A stretch of 19,903 bases of DNA, taken from Clostridia bacterium (GTDB lineage: Bacteria; Bacillota; Clostridia; Oscillospirales; CAG-272). Below the pieces are notes generated by a model that did not search any database, had not been told where the DNA came from, and saw only the letters and a list, made by a program, of their open reading frames with translations. Both the position numbers and the translations under genes were made by a program. Numbering within the stretch: position 1 is the stretch's first letter; each line of letters starts with the position of its first letter. The stretch covers positions 1 to 19,903 of the forward strand of contig JAFVRI010000204.1 of NCBI GenBank assembly GCA_017504335.1. The letters are read 5' to 3'. Positions 8,653 through 15,462 of this stretch are shown one piece after another.

Positions 8653-9900
8653 TCAATATTTTACGTTTTTTTTAACAATCAAGTCATTTCCGTTGACGTC
8701 ATACACATGCAAAGTATCCTGTATGCAGCGAATCTTTTCATTCAAGCTCTCTGCTGTATCCGCGATGATATGAATTCTGACAAATGTCTGTCCAAGGGTT
8801 CCCAGCAGATGGTCGGGAACACAATCCCCCTCATGGAGATATTGTGTAATATTAACCACTCCGTCCATCTCCCTTACGTCCTCAATTCCGCAAATTCGCT
8901 CGACCGATCCCGGTTTTGCCAAAAGAACCAATCCGACCGAATATTTTGCAAAACGAACGTCAATCTGCGGAAGCATGTTCTGTTCAGTCATGCAACCGCT
9001 CAAGGCGTATCGAATCAGCATCTTCACATAGTCCACTTGACAAAGCCGATCCAACAGAATGGAGCTTTGTCCGCCGCCGACACGGTATCCCATTTCATAA
9101 ATCGCAAATCCGTCTCGGTCAAAGAAGCTCTCAATGAAAACCGTACCGTTTTTCATATTCAGATGCGCAAACATCCGCTTCACATTCTCGTCCACGGATC
9201 GAATATACGCATCCACGTGCTTGGAAGGATAAAAGACCGCTGAGGTCAGGGGAGCTCTGTTTGCCTGATTGACGACCTTTTTATCCCCAACCGCAGACAG
9301 AACGATCCTTCCATCCACGATTACGTAATCAATATTTACACAATCCGTATGGGCGGGATCCATGTACTTTTCGATGATATATGTTTTCGACTTGGAAAAC
9401 TGCAGTGCAAACTCAATTCCCTTTGTCAATTCATCCTGATTGTTGCATATCGTAATGCCCTTTGCCGAGTAGCTGTCCACAGGTTTTACCACACAGGGGA
9501 ACTCCACTGTTTCCTTGGTATATTCCTTCACCACAGGAACATCAAAGGCGCGACAAAGATTCTTGAATTGATTCTTATGCTTCGTAATTTCAATTTGTTC
9601 TTCCGTGGCGTAGAACGGAAGGCTCAGCCGTTTGCAAAGCTCTACGGCTACCGATGTATTGAAATCGTCATAGCCGGTAAACACGCCGTCTATTTGCTGT
9701 TCTCTTGCCATTTTCTCCAGCGACTCCATGTCACCGGTACTGATATCGAAGCTCTTGTCCGCATATTTTTTTGCGGGTGAGATGGGGCTCATGTCTGTTA
9801 CGATCGTATAGACCCCCATGCGACGAGCCTGCTCCACCACATGAATCATCAGCGTCGTTCCACCAAGTATCAACAATTTTTTCCCTTTGATCGAGATCAT
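8653..9900 (-). CDS. ATP-grasp ligase paralogue A (carboxylate-amine ligase-like)
   Basis: This 415-aa ATP-grasp protein is the third of three in a row. An N-terminal Rossmann-like pre-ATP domain begins near KKLLILGGTTLM. The nucleotide-binding part has K139 in CVVKPVDS followed by the glycine-rich SAKGITI loop, and an acidic hinge at IIEKY (E178). The metal/phosphate segment is IYEMGYRVGGGQ (E269, R273). The usual ExN pattern is replaced by E-M-G, so the conserved Asn is absent. It closely resembles the next gene upstream (shared LPFYAT-EQ, GVFTG-DDF and SPAK-AD elements), so the two are diverged duplicates. The superfamily couples a carboxylate to an amine through an acyl phosphate. A role in amide decoration of an amino sugar is inferred from context. 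The start has AGAGGA 7 nt upstream. Confidence 0.88.
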   Translation of the reverse strand: MISIKGKKLLILGGTTLMIHVVEQARRMGVYTIVTDMSPISPAKKYADKSFDISTGDMESLEKMAREQQIDGVFTGYDDFNTSVAVELCKRLSLPFYATEEQIEITKHKNQFKNLCRAFDVPVVKEYTKETVEFPCVVKPVDSYSAKGITICNNQDELTKGIEFALQFSKSKTYIIEKYMDPAHTDCVNIDYVIVDGRIVLSAVGDKKVVNQANRAPLTSAVFYPSKHVDAYIRSVDENVKRMFAHLNMKNGTVFIESFFDRDGFAIYEMGYRVGGGQSSILLDRLCQVDYVKMLIRYALSGCMTEQNMLPQIDVRFAKYSVGLVLLAKPGSVERICGIEDVREMDGVVNITQYLHEGDCVPDHLLGTLGQTFVRIHIIADTAESLNEKIRCIQDTLHVYDVNGNDLIVKKNVKY

Positions 9901-9951
9901 ATATCCATCCTCTCTCGGAACACATTGTTGCGTTCCAACTTTTTCTGTGGT

Positions 9952-11190
9952 TCAAGGAAGCCGAAAATGTGCGATCAGCATGTCCTTTCCGTCCTCGGAT
10001 CGAACCGAGACATATTCGTCCACCATGGCTACGGCTCGGCATAATTTTTCGTAGTTTTCCGCCACCATATTTACACGGATCAGCATATGAGAATAATCAC
10101 CGCTTCCCCGAACCACATCCTGCTCGGCATGGGTCAGATTGTAAGAGATCACTTCATCGATCCTGTAGACCTTCTCCAAGCCCTCGATACGGGCGATCCT
10201 TCCTGCGTTCAAAAGCAGTGCCAGATTGATGGAGGGCTTATCAAATCGGGAATCCTCCAAAAGCTCGGTATCATATTCGGAAATATCCTCCCCCAGCGCC
10301 AATCGGATCATCATGCGCGACAAGCTGATTCCCTGCTGCTTCTCCACCATGCGGTAGTGCTGCTCTCCCGTCAGACGGTATGCCATTTCGTAAACGAAAT
10401 AACCGCCCTTGCCATCATAAAGTGCCTGAACCAAAATCAAACCGTCCCGAAGTCCCATACCCGTCATCATCCGACGGATGGGCTCGTCCAGGATTGGAAG
10501 CAGTTCCTCCCGATGCCGACTGGGAAACACCTCTGCCATCGGCAGCGGCACGGTGGTCTCACCGGTTCTCACTGTATAACGGTCCGCCGTTGCGGTCAGG
10601 CGAATCTTCCCGCCGACCAAGGTATAGAACAACTCCACACCGTGGTCGTGGTCGATCATCCGTTCAATAATCGCCCCCATTGAGGAGGAGACTTCCCTTG
10701 CCCGTGCCACACCATTGATCAACGTGGCATCATCCATACAAACGGTAATACCTCTGCTTCCGTAACTGTCTGTGGGCTTTACGATATAGGGGTATTCCTT
10801 CTTTTCCAGTGCCTCGTCAAGGCGATATTGCTCGATAACGGGAACCCCGTATTCTCGGCATTTATCCTTGAAGCACACCTTATTGGTTACAAGCTTCAAT
10901 TGCTCGGCGGTTGCGTAAAACGGCAATCCGATCCGCTCACAAAGCTCTCTTGCAATGTGAATATTAAAATCCTCAAATCCGGTGAACACACCGTTGATTT
11001 GCTCCTCGCGGCAGATCGCCTCTAATTGATCCACGTCATCGGTGCTGATCCGCAACGCGAGATCGGCAAAGCGTTTGGCGGGAGAATTCTCTTCCCGATC
11101 CGCTACAATCACATAGATGCCCATTTTTTGAGCCGTCATCACGATGTCGATCATTTGCGGAAATCCGCCGAGTATCAGTAATTTTTTCAT
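9952..11190 (-). CDS. ATP-grasp ligase paralogue B (carboxylate-amine ligase-like)
   Basis: This 412-aa protein has the same architecture as paralogue A. It shows MKKLLILGGFPQMIDIV at the N-terminus, INGVFTGFEDFN and LPFYATAEQLK in the linker, and K138 in YIVKPTDSYGSRGITVC. The hinge acid is E176 (AIIERM) and the metal/phosphate segment is FVYEMAYRLTGEQ. Compared with paralogue C, the canonical GARMGG turn has become AYRLTG, so the active-site loop has diverged and the two enzymes may use different substrates, or this one may act only in a complex. The gene starts 1 nt after the stop of paralogue C (TGAAATG), which implies coupled translation. The chemistry (ATP-dependent amide or ester formation) is family knowledge; the substrates are unknown. 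Confidence 0.88.
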   Translation of the reverse strand: MKKLLILGGFPQMIDIVMTAQKMGIYVIVADREENSPAKRFADLALRISTDDVDQLEAICREEQINGVFTGFEDFNIHIARELCERIGLPFYATAEQLKLVTNKVCFKDKCREYGVPVIEQYRLDEALEKKEYPYIVKPTDSYGSRGITVCMDDATLINGVARAREVSSSMGAIIERMIDHDHGVELFYTLVGGKIRLTATADRYTVRTGETTVPLPMAEVFPSRHREELLPILDEPIRRMMTGMGLRDGLILVQALYDGKGGYFVYEMAYRLTGEQHYRMVEKQQGISLSRMMIRLALGEDISEYDTELLEDSRFDKPSINLALLLNAGRIARIEGLEKVYRIDEVISYNLTHAEQDVVRGSGDYSHMLIRVNMVAENYEKLCRAVAMVDEYVSVRSEDGKDMLIAHFRLP

Positions 11191-11191
11191 T

Positions 11192-12377
11192 TCACTTTAC
11201 CGTAATCCGAATTTCGCGGCAGACTTGCTCGCAAATCGTCACCGCATCCTCTGCGGAATCGGCTTGGGCAATGACAAAGCCCACACGGTCGGTACTGCTT
11301 CCGACCGTCTTAAACGTATCACCGATCTGCTTCGTAAAGGAAATTTCCCGCACGCCCTTTATCTTGCGTGCTTCCTCCACGCCATCGATGGCGACAATGG
11401 TTCCCACAGGGCAGGAGAAGTAGCGAATGGCACTTCCCTTTTCGAGCTTTCTCTCCAGATCGGGAATCTCTCCGCAAGCGATGCGCATGGTTGCTTCCAC
11501 CATATCGATACCCGTAGAAAGGGGTACTAAGTGGGTGGTGATGCAATCACCGCCCATTCTCGCTCCCAGCTCAATCATGCGTGGACCCTTTTCGGTAAGC
11601 ATGATCTCCACATGGGCAGGTCCGTTTCCGATTCCGACCGCCAGAACGGCTCGGCAAGCAAGCAAGATCACGGATGGCATCCAGCGACTTCTCAGGCAAA
11701 CGGCTGGGCTGACTGTGTCCCATCTCCACAAAGTGGGGGGCTCCCGTAGTCAGTTTATCGGTGACATTCAGTACGTGGGGCATGCCGTTCAGCACCATGA
11801 CCTCCACGCTGACTTCGTTTCCTTGCAAAAATTCCTCAATGATGACACCGCCGCTTCGCCCGTTTTCGGAGCTGTATGCCACGGCATCCCGAAGCTCCTC
11901 CTCATTATGGATGAGCATCACACCGCGGCTACCCGAATTATCGGTGGGCTTACTGATGCAAGGAAATGTGATATGCTTCATCACACCGTCCAGCTCCTCG
12001 GGACTCGTCAGAATGAAATACCAAGGATGCTCTACACCGTGCGCCTCAAAGGTCTTGATCATTTCTCCCTTATCGGTTGCCTTCACCGCTGTATCAAAGG
12101 AAATTCCCGGCAATCCCAATCGCTCGCATGCCGCCGCAATGGAACGCATGGGCATATCGGTAGCGAGGGTCATGATCCCATCGGGGCAGAACTCCTCTGC
12201 CTTCCTCGCCACACCCTCAATGTCAATGGTACTGACGTTGAAATATTCGTCGGCGTAGGGGATTCCGATGGCACCCGGATCGTAGTCGATGACCGCCACG
12301 TAAAATCCAAGTTCCTTTGCGCGCTTAATGGCGGGGAGCTGAAGAATGGATGCTCCGATAATCAACAGTTTTTTCAT
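11192..12377 (-). pseudogene. ATP-grasp ligase paralogue C, split by a frameshift
   Basis: From ATG at 12377 one frame encodes the first about 240 residues of an ATP-grasp ligase. They include MKKLLIIGASILQLP, ATDMPMRSIAAACERLGLPG, K143 in CISKPTDNSGSRGVML, and IIEEFLQGNEVSVEV with LTTGAPHFVEMGH. It then runs out of frame to a stop at 11571 (268 aa). The rest continues in another frame to 11192 with GIGNGPAHVEIML, MIELGARMGGDCITT and PLSTGIDMV, which is typical C-terminal ATP-grasp sequence. The frames switch at a tetranucleotide repeat at 11655-11666. Removing one 4-nt unit joins RDLAC to RAVLAVGIGNGP in frame, giving about 393 aa. As read, no full enzyme is made. It may be a real lesion, a switchable state or a sequencing error. 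It overlaps the sugar transferase gene by 4 nt. Confidence 0.9.
11655..11666. repeat. Tetranucleotide tandem repeat (CAAG)3 at the frameshift
   Basis: Three exact copies of CAAG (CTTG on the coding strand) lie exactly where the two reading frames of ATP-grasp paralogue C must be joined. Two copies would restore one continuous frame (GAT CTT GCT TGC CGA GCC). Gain of one unit by strand slippage therefore explains the net shift of +1 (4 nt). Three copies is a short tract for frequent phase switching, so instability is possible but not shown. Confidence 0.85.
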
Positions 12378-13030
12378 TTCTTCACTGCCTCTGACATCTT
12401 GTCCGCGTTCGACTCGGTGGGCTGGGTGCCGTCGGGAGTCACATAGATATTTTCCCGCTTCAAAACCGACGCAACGGTCTTGAAGACGATCCTTACATCC
12501 AATCCGAAGGACAGATGCTCCACATAGTATACGTCGTGCTCCATCTTCTGTGCGGCGCTGGCAGAGTTTCTGTAATATGCCTGACTGTATCCCGTAATGC
12601 CGGGGCGAACCGCCAGACGCTTTTGATGAGGCTCATCCAGATTTTCAAATCCGGTATAGCTGTTCGTCAGGTGCGCGCGGGGACCAATGAAGCTCATGTC
12701 GCCCTTGAGTACATTCAAAAACTGAGGAACCTCATCGATGCTGGTCTTTCTCATAAACCGACCGACACCGGTCACGCGTGGATCGTTTGCCGCGTTGTAT
12801 GTAGATCCATCCGCATTGCGGAGATTGGGAGAGTTGACCTTCATGGAACGAAGCTTGTACATTTTGAACACCTTGCCTTTTCTTCCGAGACGGGGCGCAT
12901 TATAGAACACGGGCCCCTTATCGGTGAAGAAAATAATCGGCGCGAAGATCAGGATGATCAGCAGCACAAAGGGCAACGCGATCAGAGAAATCACGATATC
13001 AAAAAATCTCTTGAAAAAACGGTAGATCAT
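12374..13030 (-). CDS. Initiating phosphoglycosyl transferase (PglC-like bacterial sugar transferase)
   Basis: This 218-aa monotopic sugar transferase (PF02397) moves a phosphosugar from a UDP-sugar onto undecaprenyl phosphate and so starts repeat-unit synthesis. Residues 1-40 contain the single hydrophobic re-entrant segment with a Leu-Pro break (LALPFVLLI-like). Downstream are VFYNAPRLGRKGKVFKMYKLRSM, the catalytic Asp-Glu dyad in SIDEVPQFLNVLKGDMS (D99, E100), IGPRA (115-119) and VRPGITGYSQ (141-150). Length and motifs match the small PglC/WecP-type enzymes, without the extra N-terminal helices of WbaP/EpsE. It overlaps its neighbours on both sides by 4 nt (ATGA). Following an aminotransferase gene, its likely donor is a UDP-diamino-trideoxy sugar or other amino sugar; that is inference. 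Confidence 0.95.
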   Translation of the reverse strand: MIYRFFKRFFDIVISLIALPFVLLIILIFAPIIFFTDKGPVFYNAPRLGRKGKVFKMYKLRSMKVNSPNLRNADGSTYNAANDPRVTGVGRFMRKTSIDEVPQFLNVLKGDMSFIGPRAHLTNSYTGFENLDEPHQKRLAVRPGITGYSQAYYRNSASAAQKMEHDVYYVEHLSFGLDVRIVFKTVASVLKRENIYVTPDGTQPTESNADKMSEAVKK

Positions 13031-14232
13031 TTCAAATACCCCTTTAGGATGTCAGTATAATTCTTGATCACGTAGTCGATCTGCTCATCCGAAAGGCAGG
13101 TGTGCAGAGGCAGGGTGATCTCATTGGCGAAGTGAGCGTAGGCATTGGGATAGTCCGCAATATCAAAGCCCAGCTTTTTGTATGCCGTGTGCATGGGCAA
13201 CGGCTTATAGTGGACGTTGCAGGCGATCTCCCGCTCCGCCATTTTGGTAATGATCTCATTTCTTTCCTCGGCGGTGATTCCGGGGATCCTTGTCAGGTAC
13301 AGATGGCCCGAGGATCGGTAGTCCGCTCCGTAGTGTCTGAGTGTTTCCACGCCCAGCGGACGAAGTGCCGCATCGTATTTGCCGATGATCTCTTCTCTTC
13401 TCTTCAGCATGGCGGGATAGCGCTCAAACTGCTTGAGTCCGATTGCCGCCGCCACGTCGGTCATATTGCACTTATACCACGTGCCCACAATGTCATATTC
13501 CCACGCACCGAGGCGGGTCTTGGCAAGGGCATCCTTGCTCTGTCCGTGAAGGCTAAACAGCTGTAAGCGGCGATAGAGATCGTCATTGTCGATGCCGTCT
13601 ACGGTTCGCCAAGTCAGAGCGCCTCCCTCGGCAGTGGTGAAATTCTTCACCGCATGGAAGGAAAAGGAGGAAAAGTCGGCAATACTACCAACCATTCTTC
13701 CGTGGTATGTGGCACCAAAGGAATGCGCCGTATCTGCCATGATCGCCACCCGTCCGAGGGCTGTCTGGATCTCTCCCTTGGGACGGAACAGATTCTTTTT
13801 CCGCTCGACAATTTCAAAAAGACGATCGTAATCACAGGGAACACCGCCAAGATCCACGGGGATGATGGCTTTGGTTCGTTCGGTGATCGCCGCCTCCAGG
13901 GCGTCATAATCCATCTCGAAGGAATCCTTCTGCGTATCGATCAAAACGATGCTCGCACCCACATGATCAATGACCGACGCGGAAGCGGTATAGGTGTACG
14001 CGGAGGTAATCACCTCATCGCCCTCTCCGACCTCCAGCAGCCGAAGTGCCATCTCCGCACAAGCGGTTTGAGAATTGAGACACACGCATTTCTCGGTTCC
14101 GATCCAATCCGCAATCATTGCCTCCAATTTCTTGGTTCTGGGACCTGTGGTGATCCAGCCAGAACGCAACGTATCGGCAACCTCGGAGATCTCCTCCTCG
14201 GAAAGATCGGGAGGAGAAAACGGAATTTTCAT
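13027..14232 (-). CDS. DegT/DnrJ/EryC1/StrS-family sugar aminotransferase
   Basis: This 401-aa PLP-dependent aminotransferase probably converts a UDP-4-keto (or 3-keto) sugar to an amino sugar using Glu or Gln as donor. It begins with the family pattern IPFSPPDLSEEEI and RSGWITTGPRTKKLE. The PLP-binding acid is D167 in ADTAHSFGA and the Schiff-base Lys is K196 in FHAVKNFTTAEGG. C-terminal NVHYKPLPMHTAYKKLG and LPLHTCLSDEQID are also typical. AGAGGTG lies 7 nt before the ATG. It is the first gene of the operon, about 80 nt downstream of the predicted transcription start, and overlaps the sugar transferase by 4 nt. It is PglE/ArnB-like in type. The dehydratase that would supply its keto-sugar substrate is not in the window. 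Confidence 0.95.
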   Translation of the reverse strand: MKIPFSPPDLSEEEISEVADTLRSGWITTGPRTKKLEAMIADWIGTEKCVCLNSQTACAEMALRLLEVGEGDEVITSAYTYTASASVIDHVGASIVLIDTQKDSFEMDYDALEAAITERTKAIIPVDLGGVPCDYDRLFEIVERKKNLFRPKGEIQTALGRVAIMADTAHSFGATYHGRMVGSIADFSSFSFHAVKNFTTAEGGALTWRTVDGIDNDDLYRRLQLFSLHGQSKDALAKTRLGAWEYDIVGTWYKCNMTDVAAAIGLKQFERYPAMLKRREEIIGKYDAALRPLGVETLRHYGADYRSSGHLYLTRIPGITAEERNEIITKMAEREIACNVHYKPLPMHTAYKKLGFDIADYPNAYAHFANEITLPLHTCLSDEQIDYVIKNYTDILKGYLK

Positions 14233-14273
14233 ATCAGCACACCTCTTGATTCGAATTTGTGAAAACTATCATC

Positions 14274-14296
14274 AGGTTTTTGTCATTTCAAAACCC
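14274..14296 (-). promoter_or_regulatory. Small hairpin in the operon leader RNA
   Basis: In the roughly 80-nt untranslated leader of the polysaccharide operon, GGGTTTT can pair with AAAACCT across a 9-nt loop, about 40 nt upstream of the first gene. It is not followed by a T-run, so it is not a terminator. Leader hairpins can serve antitermination proteins of the NusG/LoaP type in long Firmicute operons, but nothing here proves that. A stem of mostly A-U pairs can occur by chance. Confidence 0.25.
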
Positions 14297-14321
14297 GTAA
14301 TTACACAGTAAAATACATTTT

Positions 14322-14350
14322 ATTATATCACAGTTATATATATATGTCAA
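14322..14350 (-). promoter_or_regulatory. Sigma-A promoter of the polysaccharide operon
   Basis: On the minus strand TTGACA (14345-14350) and TATAAT (14322-14327) are both perfect consensus and separated by exactly 17 bp of very AT-rich sequence. Transcription should begin near 14315 and read leftward into the aminotransferase gene. It lies just beyond a hairpin terminator, so the polysaccharide genes form their own transcription unit. Confidence 0.92.
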
Positions 14351-14392
14351 CCTTTCAGCCCGAAAAAAGAACATTTTTTGTGATTTTATACG

Positions 14393-14440
14393 AAAAAAAG
14401 AACCCAACCGATGCCACAAGACGATCGGTCGGATTTTTTT
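14393..14440. terminator. Bidirectional hairpin terminator
   Basis: CCAACCGAT (14404-14412) pairs with ATCGGTCGG (14424-14432) through a 9-bp stem with one G-T pair and an 11-nt loop. A run of seven A precedes it and a run of seven T follows it, so it can work on either strand. On the minus strand it ends the aldo/keto reductase transcript 59-95 nt after that gene's stop and shields the polysaccharide promoter. Confidence 0.88.
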
Positions 14441-14498
14441 GCTTAAAAAATACATTTTTTCAGGAAGATGTTTCCGATACAGTACCGGCGGATACTTA

Positions 14499-15440
14499 TC
14501 AGCGGCATCCGATTTGATTCATTTCACGCAACTCGTCCTCGGTCAGAGTTAACTCCAAGCCATTAAGATTCTGACGCAGTTGCTCGGGCGTTGCCGAGAA
14601 CAGAGGAATGATGCGTGGGAAATTGCCCAAGCGATAAAGATTGATCAGCCAAGCAATCACAAGGGCGCTGGGATTGACCCCCTTTTCCGCCGCGCGCTCA
14701 CGGATAAATTGCAGGCGCTCTCCGCCCTCGTACTCCGCAGGCAGACGGGAGGGATCCTCGTAGGCTCCCTTACAGAGGCATGCATAAGAAACCAAAGGCA
14801 TATTTTTGTCGCAAAGAAAACGCAACCGCTCTCTGCCTACCACCTCGTTGAAGGCATAGGCAGGTGCCACACCGAATTTCGGATTCAGATAGCTGAGTCT
14901 CTGCTGCATGACCGAATAAGGAGTAAATCCCTTTGCGTTCGCCAGACAGTTTGCCTCCGCTACACGCCACGTATCAAAATTGCTGGTTCCCAATGCACGG
15001 ACCTTTCCCTTTTGCACCAGACGGTCAAAAGTCTCCATGGTCTCCTCAATGGGGGTATCGGGATCATCGGTATGCGCATAGTACAGATCGATATAGTCGG
15101 TTCCCAGCTTGCGAAGGCTTTCATCGATCCAGTATTCGATCTGCTCCTTTTTCAGTCCCGCCCCCTTTCCGTGGCGGTCAAAGCCAACCTTGGTAGCAAG
15201 AACTACACGGTCACGGCATCCGCGGTCGCGGAGCCATTCACCAAGAAGCGTCTCGCTCTCGTCTCCCGTGCCTGCCCAGTGGGCATAGTTGTTGGAGGTG
15301 TCCAGGAAGTTTCCTCCCATGTCCATGTACATGTCCAATACCTCATACGCCTCCTGTTTCGAAGTGGTCGAGCCGAACATCATCGCGCCGAGGGCGATCT
15401 CGGAAACCTCCAATCCGTTGGGAAGAAGAATGTTTTTCAT
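14499..15440 (-). CDS. Aldo/keto reductase
   Basis: This 313-aa NAD(P)H-dependent reductase has a TIM-barrel fold. The catalytic tetrad is visible: D47 and Y52 in FLDTSNNYAHW, K84 in ATKVGF, and H123 in YYAHTDDP. GTSNFDTWRV and the C-terminal IPLFSATPEQLRQNL (cofactor phosphate region) complete the family picture. It resembles the YajO/Tas-like AKR groups that reduce aldehydes, ketoses or sugar derivatives in the cytoplasm. It lies 22 nt after the glycyl radical enzyme gene, with AAGGTAGGA before its ATG, so it probably acts on the product or substrate of that enzyme. It is the last gene before the terminator. The substrate is unknown. Confidence 0.94.
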   Translation of the reverse strand: MKNILLPNGLEVSEIALGAMMFGSTTSKQEAYEVLDMYMDMGGNFLDTSNNYAHWAGTGDESETLLGEWLRDRGCRDRVVLATKVGFDRHGKGAGLKKEQIEYWIDESLRKLGTDYIDLYYAHTDDPDTPIEETMETFDRLVQKGKVRALGTSNFDTWRVAEANCLANAKGFTPYSVMQQRLSYLNPKFGVAPAYAFNEVVGRERLRFLCDKNMPLVSYACLCKGAYEDPSRLPAEYEGGERLQFIRERAAEKGVNPSALVIAWLINLYRLGNFPRIIPLFSATPEQLRQNLNGLELTLTEDELREMNQIGCR

Positions 15441-15462
15441 GTTATATTCCTACCTTTCACTG

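Noticed and set aside
9731..10042. A 103-codon minus-strand frame bridging the two intact ATP-grasp genes
   Set aside because: It overlaps the end of one and the start of the other in a different frame and has no recognisable features; considered as a linker gene and dropped.
11571..11731. Programmed ribosomal frameshifting as explanation for the split ATP-grasp gene
   Set aside because: There is no slippery heptamer or downstream structure at the junction, and a 4-nt repeat gain explains the shift more simply.
11427..12446. A 339-codon open frame on the plus strand across the frameshifted ligase
   Set aside because: Considered as an alternative to the split gene, but its product matches nothing, while the two minus-strand fragments join into a recognisable ATP-grasp protein.
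14328..14344. Alternating TA run in the promoter spacer, considered as a slippage-variable tract
   Set aside because: The TA tract is only about five units with a consensus 17-bp spacing. Length variation there could tune the promoter, but nothing in this single sequence shows it varies.
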